26,597 nucleotides of DNA. Origin: Collodictyon triciliatum (lineage: Eukaryota; CRuMs). The notes beneath the pieces are model-generated. The model was given only the letters and a program-made list of their open reading frames with translations, made no database searches and was not told where the DNA came from. Positions within the stretch are counted from its first letter, which is position 1, and the number at the start of each line of letters is the position of its first letter. The stretch covers positions 1-26,597 of the forward strand of contig JBHJMP010001015.1 of NCBI GenBank assembly GCA_043381765.1, written 5' to 3'. Both the position numbers and the translations under genes were made by a program. This document shows, one piece after another, positions 19,969-26,597 of the stretch.

Positions 19969-22475
19969 CTAGTTTGCTCCGAAGCACTGGACTCTTCTGT
20001 TTTCGCGCTCCAACACATATAATCTTCCATCAAGGCCAAAACATATTCCATGCGGATTATTGAATCTCCCATCCTCAGTTCCATTACCACTCATCTCAAA
20101 GAGGACCTTTCCATCAGATGAACAGACCAAAACTTTATGACCCCCAAAGTCGGTGAAAAACATCGTCCCACCAGGCCCTTCCTGACCATTTGACCACTCA
20201 CGAAAGTATAATGAATTTATGGTGCGCAAGTATTTACCATCAAAGTTGAAAAAACTTGCCTTTTCAGCATATCCATGAACACATATCTCGTCTTTGCTAT
20301 TCAACCAAATATTGTGAGGTTGGGCTACTCTTCCCTCACCTGAGTTTGCAAAAGAGAGGACATGCTCAAAGTCGCTGTTAAACTTGTAGACAGAGTGTTT
20401 GTAGAGATCTGCAACATAAAGGTTCCCATTTAAATCAAATGCCATCCCACGGGGACCATGAAACCCAGGAAAAACGCCAGAGGGTATTGCTGCCTGTGAT
20501 TTCTTTACTTTTGGAACCTTAGAAAAAAAGACATGTTCGTTATCGAAGGCCTGGACGCGGGCTTTAAATTCTCCCCCGTTATCATCAGCCACAAAAATAT
20601 ATCCTTCTGCTGAGATGGCAATACCTGTAGGTGTAATAAACTCTCCATCTTTACTCCCATGACATCCGAATGTTGTAACAAATTCCAAGTCGGGTGATAA
20701 AACTTGAACCCTGTGATTTTCCTGGTCTGTGATATAAATATTGCCGGTATGCGGATGCACAGCTATGCCCCAAGGCAAATCAAATTGGAGGGGCCCAGAA
20801 CCACGCACACCAACCATTTTAATCAGATTTTTGTAGTTTGATATTTCTCTCTGAGCCCACACACGACCTTTTCCGGGCTTCACGATTTGGAGTATCTTAG
20901 CTTCATCCCCAATGCGAACATCAATATCAACAAGCTTTCTCAGACTATTTGTGATTTTTCCAACCCTAATATCAACGTTGTCATAAACACCTCTAGATAT
21001 TGGCCTCTCCATTCTTATCAACATCTTCTCATGCTCTTTTTGAGATTCCTCATATCTTTTTAGAAGCGAACTGAATCCCTTCCCAACTGCTGATTGCGTA
21101 TTTCTTGAATAAATGAGCCCGTTTGGATGCCTACTCTCCTCAAAGCTTTTCAAGGACGATATTGCCAACTCACGGGCATGCTGGATGATTTGCTCGCTTG
21201 TTGCCAACTCGTGTGTATCGATCTTGGATGGTTTCCAAATTTCATCATGCATTTCGTCCAACTGTAAAATGAAAGTCAGATTATGATGATTAGATCAAGA
21301 AATAGTGATGATATATTATCGGTATATACTTATTTACTCTGAAAATGAGTACCTTTTCCATCAACCGAACCTCTAGCTCTTCCAAGCTTTTGATAAAATC
21401 CATGGCTTTACCTCTCAAGCTTTCAATCTCACTGTGTATCTGCTCTTTCAGCTTTTCCTTTTTATCTTCCCCCTAAAACATGGTTTATATATTTTAATAA
21501 ACCACATGTGATAGATTTTGTTATCATGAGTAAAATGAAAAGCAGACAACCGGAAGTTAGACAGTTTTCATCTATTTAGTTTAAACGCCATACTTTGTCA
21601 ATCATTTGTTCCATATCTATACGTTTCTTCTCCAAGTCATGCATCTTACTTTCACAGTCAGAAATGTATCCTTGGACATCTTTTGCAAGTATATCAGTGC
21701 CTTCTTTGGCTGTGAAAAGTGTACCTTCACGTGATTTATATTTTTGAACGCATTCAATACACAGGAACTTGGACGCATCACTGGAATAGCATAGATTAGA
21801 AGCCTGTCTGGTTGGATGATAATGGCATAGAGCCTTGTTGTCTGGGTCATGCGGCACATCACTGTAAATGACCATGTTTTTTTTAAAAAAAAATATGAAG
21901 CACCTTTATAAGTCTGATCGGTTCATGAACAATAAATAAATAAATTGTAGTATGCATTACACACATATATGTTGATGGACTTTACATTTAATAATATCGG
22001 GCATCTTTCAAATCATGATAAAAACCTACACAACTTTGTGAGTCAGGATATTTAATATGCCTTTGTGTTGCTTCAAGCAACTTGGACATAAAAAGCCGCA
22101 CCCGCTTGAGCAGTATTTTGAAGCCTCGAAATCACATTCTTTCGCACTGCACCTGGGTTGGAGGCCCTGGTTGGACTGGCTTGGTGAAGATGGTCTTTGT
22201 GAGAGATAAAGCGACACGTTTTCAAGCATATGTTCATCAACCGAAAACATCTGTGCAATCTGCTTCGGAGAAGCCAGATCAACAGAAACAGATGCGCGAC
22301 AAAGTGGGCAGCCGAAAGCACCGGTTTTCAAGTCGTACGCGTCAGAGACCAAACGGCAGACACATGAGTCGCAAAAAGTGTGGGAGCACGGCAAAGCAAA
22401 CGGGGCCGACAAAAGAGTTGCGCAGACTGGGCAAAGGAGCCACACTGGCGCGTCTGAAGGTTGGTCGGGCTCCAT
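19969..22475 (-). CDS. TRIM-NHL-like protein: RING, two B-boxes, coiled coil, NHL repeats (4 exons)
   Basis: Likely an E3 ubiquitin ligase and/or RNA- or protein-binding scaffold, as in the TRIM-NHL family. Exons 22475-22030, 21861-21594, 21472-21353 and 21261-19969 give 708 residues in frame. The C3HC4 RING is complete: C15, C18, C30, H32, C35, C38, C56 and C59. A B-box-like zinc site lies at about 109-146 (C109, C114, C122, C126, C130, C133, H137, H146). A second one is at about 160-190 (CHYHP, CYSSD, FLCIEC). A coiled coil follows (exons 2-4, Lys/Glu-rich, about 205-390). The last about 270 residues carry NHL-type repeats, for example PWGIAVHPHTGNIYITDQ-NHRVQV, PTGIAISAEGYIFVADD, PRGMAFDLNGNLYVADLYKH and PHGICFGLDGRLYVLERENRRVQ. 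These form a predicted six-bladed propeller. The start is the ATG at 22475, after an AAT run in the 5' UTR with an in-frame TAA upstream. I see no filamin domain. Confidence 0.9.
21877..21893. repeat. T8A9 palindrome in the first intron of the NHL gene
   Basis: A run of T switches directly to a run of A, a perfect self-complementary tract like three others further right. It lies just upstream (in the transcript) of exon 2. Confidence 0.9.
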
Positions 22476-22839
22476 ATTATTATTATTATTTTTAAAACTG
22501 TACAATTATTTTTTTAACAAGGAGTGTATCTGTTAAACTCTTTTTTTCACCTATTTTTTCTTCTTCTTTTGTTTGTACTGCTATCCTAGTTTCTTCTCTC
22601 TGGTTTTTTTTCTTGCCCAAGAAGCAGGAGTTGATCGCTGACTTTGCGAAGTGGAGCAGGTTACTCTATTTGGGGGTGTTGTCTGCCTTTGGTTGTTAGC
22701 CGGTAACAAAACAAAAACGCATATAAACACATAAAAACAGATAAAAACACATAAAAACACATAAACACTTTCAAGCACTGAAGCACACGCTATAGCAATA
22801 ACACGCAAACGTACCAAAAAATCAAACCATAACACAGAC
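22476..22839. promoter_or_regulatory. Divergent intergenic region between the NHL and FG-GAP genes
   Basis: The two genes point away from each other, with 364 bp between their ATGs, so they may share a bidirectional promoter. A short (ATT)n run abuts the NHL start. On the FG-GAP side, 22720-22768 holds four or five imperfect copies of CATAAAAACA-like units, probably in the 5' UTR. No clear TATA box was found. Confidence 0.45.
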
Positions 22840-24222
22840 ATGCCGCGTTCTATTCCTCCGTTTGCGTGGGCTGTGGGCTTCATCATTCTTCACTTTGGAA
22901 TCGTTGGCGGGCAGGATTATTCTGCAGCCCCGATGATTGCTCCACCTCCGGCAGCGATCGGCCTGGATGCATGGTTTGGCTCCGCCTTGAGTCTTTCGCC
23001 CTCATCAAACACACTTATTGCAGGAGCCTATGCCGACCATGCAAGTGCCACCATTACTTTCTCCGGGTCCGCCTTCGTGTTTGCCAGAGAAGATTCTACT
23101 TGGTCTCCAGGGGCAAAGCTCACATCCCCAAGCCCAAGCAGCAATGAGCAGTTCGGAGCTGCCGTAGCTTGTACTGACGAAATGGCTATTGTTGCTGGGC
23201 CTCTTGGGGACAATCTGAACGGTGCAGTATACACCTTCGTTTTAGCGGATGGGAAATGGACGCTGCATAGCATCTTGAAAGGACATGGTCTAAATAGCTT
23301 TGGGCGCAGTGTAGTGACGGACGGGTACGTTCTCATGGTTGGGGAGTGGGGCTACTCAAACTCTACGACTGGTTCAATTTCGGTTTATGAATCCAGTCTC
23401 GATAAAAATTGGTACCTGAAGAACAAGCTCAATGTCCCGTCCAGCTACCACCTGGGGACATCTTTGGCGATGAACTCAGCTCTGATTGTATCGGGCTCTG
23501 ATGGAGAAAATGAATTCCGAGGCGCAGCCTATGTATTCAGCAGAGGTCAAGAACATAATGGTGCGACATCTGCGTCAAGACTAACTGTTCCGACCCGGCC
23601 GAATTCACAGTTTGGTTTTGCCGTCGCTGTCCTGTCCGATGATTTGGTTGCGGTTGGATGCCTGTTGTACTGCAACGCGATATATGTTTTCGGATATGTT
23701 TCCCCTGATTGGACTCAATACACCACTATCAAGGCACCAGCCACCACTTCGTTTGGAAATGCGTTGTCCTTCTCTAACCCCTATCTCCTGGTTGGTGACT
23801 TTGGTGCTAGAAAATCATTCCTGGTAATCCTTGATGAAGCTGATTTGTCAGTCACAAGACAGATCTTGCCTGCTTCTTTTGTTAAGCCCTATGGAGGTTA
23901 TGGATCTGCCGTATCTATGGCAAATAAATACGCAGTGGTCGGAGACTTTTTTGGAAGTGTTGGACTCTACCCATCTGGTGCCGTCTTTCCGTTCTCCATC
24001 CGAGGTTAGGGTATCAAATACGACCAATACATTGAATTTATACCCATCATTTTTCAGCAAAATAAACAAATCCACACAAAAGGCTCGACTGAAAGTCCAA
24101 CGTTATCTCCTTATCCAACACCAACAACCAACGAATCATTGGATAAATCGGACGTTTCTCTACCGGGCGCTGGCGTGGTTGTTTCTGTGATATTTTTTTC
24201 TCAAACCAGTGCTATGATTTAG
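22840..24222 (+). CDS. Secreted FG-GAP (integrin alpha-like) beta-propeller protein, two exons
   Basis: Probably extracellular or cell-surface. The first exon, 22840-24004, starts with a signal peptide: about 22 residues with PPFAWAVGFIILHFGIVGG, then a likely cleavage near GGQD. Seven repeats follow. Each opens with an FG- or YG-type motif (FGSALSLS, FGAAVACT, FGRSVVTD, LGTSLAMN, FGFAVAVL, FGNALSFS, YGSAVSMA) and continues with a V(A/S)G or VGD strand. This is as expected for a closed seven-bladed propeller. The exon would end in GGT TAG at 24009. A donor GTTAGG at 24005 and an acceptor CACAAAAG at 24082, both phase 1, extend the protein by a Ser/Thr/Pro-rich tail (ESPTLSPYPTPTTN). That tail ends in a short hydrophobic C-terminus at TAG 24220-24222, 434 residues in all, possibly a surface stalk with a GPI-type signal. 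The shorter form (389 residues) remains possible. Confidence 0.8.
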
Positions 24223-25394
24223 TTAATCGTACAATTTTTCTTTGTTTCTGAATGTTGGACTATTTCATTATAATGTTTTTTTATACATCGCTTGAATTTT
24301 ATTTGTCACATAAAATGATGTAATTTATTGTTCATATGATTCAAGTCTGTAATATTTCACTTAATTATGATTGGAAAAATGGTACACTTGTATATAAATC
24401 TTTTAATTTGATGCTGTAAGAATAGGTTCTGGTAAGAATTTTAAAAATTCATGGTTCTGCATTACAAGTCAAAGCATTATGCAAAAGGAGTTTATTTTAA
24501 ATACATTTTGTAAATAGGGGGTAAATATATACTATAGTCGTAACATATATGCTTGCACTGATTTTTAACTTTTTGAATTTTTTTTAAAAAAAAAAACCTA
24601 AAATTCAGATTGTGAGTATAATATGAACTTTATTTATCAAGTATATAACTATTTCACTACCAACTGGAAACTAAAAACTTAATCCATATGCGTGTGTCAG
24701 GGTTTTGTAACAATTCCATCCGATTATTTTATTATCACCATTCGCTAATGACTCATATTCTTAAAATAGGTTGCTGTAGGCACCCTTTTTTTTTTAAAAA
24801 AAAAAACATTAATTTTTAATGGGTGTATTTTACAATAGCATTAATCATGCATATCTTCAATATTTTTCTGTTATCAAAGGGCGCAGTAAGTCTCGCAAAT
24901 TCGGTATACAAAAAAGTTTATATTTTAATGACATTTTGCTCTATTTTTTTTTTAAAAAAAAGGCCGTCGTAAGTAAAATATTTTAAAAAATATCTGAAAA
25001 GCTATATGATAGATAATTATCACCCAATTGTCATAGTATGTAAGTAAATAAAAAAAAAATCAGAAATAATTATGTGATAGCTTTCTAAGATAAATATTAA
25101 ATAGGCTGTAATTTTAATTTCTATTGAGCTCAGGGTCAAAGCACAGAAATATAATTAATCAAAAACAAAACAAAGTTTGTAAGAACCCCAATTATGAATG
25201 CTATTATGATTTTTTTTTATTGTTTATTATAACCTTAAATGTTTTTTATAATATGAAAGTATGTAAGTAAATCCAAATCAACTTTTTTTTTTAACATTTG
25301 AGTTTAACCATTATCTAATTATTTAAAATTTATTTGTAAAAGCGAGTATGTATTAACAAACACTTTTTTGTTTGTCTTGCTCTTATTTACGTTC
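24223..25394. other. Very AT-rich spacer with T(n)A(n) palindromes, no gene found
   Basis: No exon-like stretch is apparent. Three T(n)A(n) tracts occur: T8A11 at 24578-24596, T10A11 at 24786-24806 and T10A8 at 24944-24961. A TATGTAAGTAAAT motif occurs at about 25037 and about 25260. It may contain the 3' UTR of the FG-GAP gene. Confidence 0.55.
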
Positions 25395-25856
25395 CTATTT
25401 TCTGATTTGATTTGTCCGATATTGTCTTCTTATTCGAATTTTTTTTTTTGTTTTAGAAGGTAGAATTTTTTTCAACGCACTTACAATTTTCTTCAAATCA
25501 GATTGTCATATTAAATAACTTACCATAAAACATCTTGGATGGTCGGGGTTTTGCAGAAGGTAAAAGGCTTTTCTATTGGTGAGACGAGACATAAAATGCG
25601 AATCAGACAGCATATATCGCTCAATTTTTATTCATATAGGGAGTTTGCCGCACACAAAGTCATTCGAGCCATCACGAGATGATATAAGACATCTGGAACT
25701 TATAAAAACTTCCAAAAAGAAAAAGAAGAGGGGTTTTCCAAATAATGAAAAAAAAAACCCTTCGGCTATGTAGTTTGCTCTACGACGCTTTTTTCCATCA
25801 GAATCTTTAAGTTCACGAATTGCATATTGCAAAGCGTATTTGGGTGTGTGATGCAT
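25395..25856 (-). CDS. Tentative small gene, basic protein of about 93 residues (4 exons), unknown
   Basis: I do not recognise it. A hand-spliced model, 25856-25759, 25692-25654, 25572-25524 and 25490-25395, stays in frame at every junction. It gives a lysine/arginine-rich protein: MHHTPKYALQYAIREL, then DSDGKKRRRANY, NPDHPRCFM and a very basic C-terminus with KKILPSKTKKK. The third exon has a good acceptor (CACCAATAG) and a strong donor (GTAAGT), and the ATG context is CACCATG. The donors of exons 1 (GTTTTT) and 2 (GTGCGG) are weak, and the gene might extend further upstream. A nuclear or nucleic-acid-binding role would be only a guess from its charge. Confidence 0.3.
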
Positions 25857-26225
25857 GGTGGGTAATTTTTGGAACGGTATCTTTATTCATATGATATTTT
25901 CACATACCAGGGATGAAACATGCATGCGTCAATCACAAGCCCAAATAATTATGGAACAGTTATATCATGTAAATTAAGGGAGAGAACAAAACATATGAGG
26001 GCATTCTTTTTTTTTTTTTTTGGTTTCATCTTAACAATTTACCGAGACATCATGGCCGAAGAGACCACTTTCGCCTCGAGGACAAAAATGAGCTGTGGAC
26101 AAGACAGTGAAAACCCCGGATTGTGTGGTTGGAGATTTTGTGTTTTGGGTGGAAAGAAAAAGAAAAGGAAAGAGAAAGAAAAAGAAAATAGAAAGGAGAG
26201 AAGTGTTCTCACACGCAGACTATTC
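25857..26225. other. Unresolved region with a poly(T) tract and a possible minus-strand terminal exon
   Basis: Plus-strand open frames through poly-T (26007-26022) and the Lys/Glu-rich purine tract (26153-26205) are low complexity. On the minus strand, a short open stretch after an acceptor-like GTCCACAG runs LIFVLEAKVVSSAMMSR and then meets TAA (26040-26038). It could be the last exon of a gene entering from the right. Confidence 0.25.
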
Positions 26226-26597
26226 TACCCGAGGTGAATCAGCTCCTATGCAATTTCTGGTTGTATTCGAGACTGACAGGAGAGCGGATAAAGTTGTCGG
26301 GTCGATGAAAGTACGCACATGGCAATTACTTCTCAAATCGATTCCGACGAGTCCTTTCAACCGTCCATCCCAGACAAGGTTTGCATCCTATTTCATTCCA
26401 CAGGATGAGTCTTTTGAGGGGACAACGGGTCACTTTCCTTGCGTTTCTTGCTGGGCGACTCTGACAAAAAGCGATACATCGTTGTTTGTCTGGAATTATC
26501 GGAAGTGGCGCTTGACCGTCCCCTGGTTTCGGAACCATGCGTAGCCGGCAGTGGACTTTGCTTAACCGGAGTATGGATACGCGTTTGTGGTTTTAGA
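26226..26597. other. GC-richer, coding-like segment at the window end, strand unresolved
   Basis: Composition rises towards 50% G+C and open frames exist on both strands. On plus, a frame runs through to the TAG at 26542-26544; another stays open from about 26428 to the window end (containing DSDKKRYIVVCLELSE). On minus, one frame (about 26376-26226) contains LVWDGRLKGLVGIDLRSN and ends at a GTAGAA donor-like site; joined in phase to the stretch below 26089 it would end at the TAA at 26040-26038. I cannot choose between them and recognise no domain. Confidence 0.25.

Noticed and set aside
19747-20022. Plus-strand frame of 91 codons
   Set aside because: Overlaps the end of the NHL coding exon and its 3' UTR on the opposite strand, without any motif.
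22082-22495. Plus-strand frame of 137 codons
   Set aside because: Antisense of the RING and B-box exon, whose zinc ligands are complete on the minus strand.

Overview
This window is nuclear DNA of a eukaryote. It is AT-rich, genes are cut into many short exons by spliceosomal introns (about 43 to 800 bp, GT-AG with a few GC-AG), AATAAA-type poly(A) signals follow the stop codons, and simple repeats fill several introns. The gene set (neurofibromin-like RasGAP, kinesin-3, RING/B-box/NHL protein, secreted FG-GAP propeller, myo-inositol-3-phosphate synthase) indicates a heterotrophic protist rather than a bacterium, plant or typical fungus. The intron-dense, microsatellite-rich style resembles a foraminiferan such as Reticulomyxa or a unicellular holozoan, but this is inference and I cannot place it firmly.

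Layout, left to right. 1-115: heptamer repeat ending at a likely 3' splice site. 156-2318 (+): intronless ORF for a large multi-pass membrane protein whose two halves look like an ancient duplication. 2896-9110 (+): a 23-exon gene that I reconstruct as a 799-residue neurofibromin-like protein (RasGAP domain, Sec14/CRAL-TRIO domain, then two PH-like domains in tandem). 10119-11905 (+): three-exon myo-inositol-3-phosphate synthase (509 residues), unusually GC-rich for the window. 19496-12151 (-): a 37-exon kinesin-3 (KIF1/Unc104 type, 1063 residues) with motor, FHA and KIF1-type tail; it ends in a CaaX box (CSVM) in place of the usual PH domain. 22475-19969 (-): four-exon TRIM-NHL-like protein (708 residues). 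22840-24222 (+): secreted seven-repeat FG-GAP protein, with a short second exon after a 78-bp intron. 24223-25394: very AT-rich spacer with T(n)A(n) palindromes. 25856-25395 (-): a tentative small four-exon gene. 25857-26597: partly coding-like sequence that I could not resolve.

The spliced models were built by hand, from splice-site consensus, phase continuity and family similarity. The neurofibromin-like, inositol synthase, kinesin and NHL models keep frame through every junction and total an exact multiple of three. I see no operon-like or defence-type system; the genes are ordinary single eukaryotic units. Thematically, several touch Ras/lipid signalling and membranes: a RasGAP with lipid-binding domains, inositol synthesis for phosphoinositides, and a kinesin predicted to be prenylated. 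This is a loose association, not evidence of joint function. The most interesting features are the kinesin start codon split by an intron, the CaaX-ended kinesin-3, the compact neurofibromin with a duplicated PH-like domain, and the two-fold repeat in the membrane protein.
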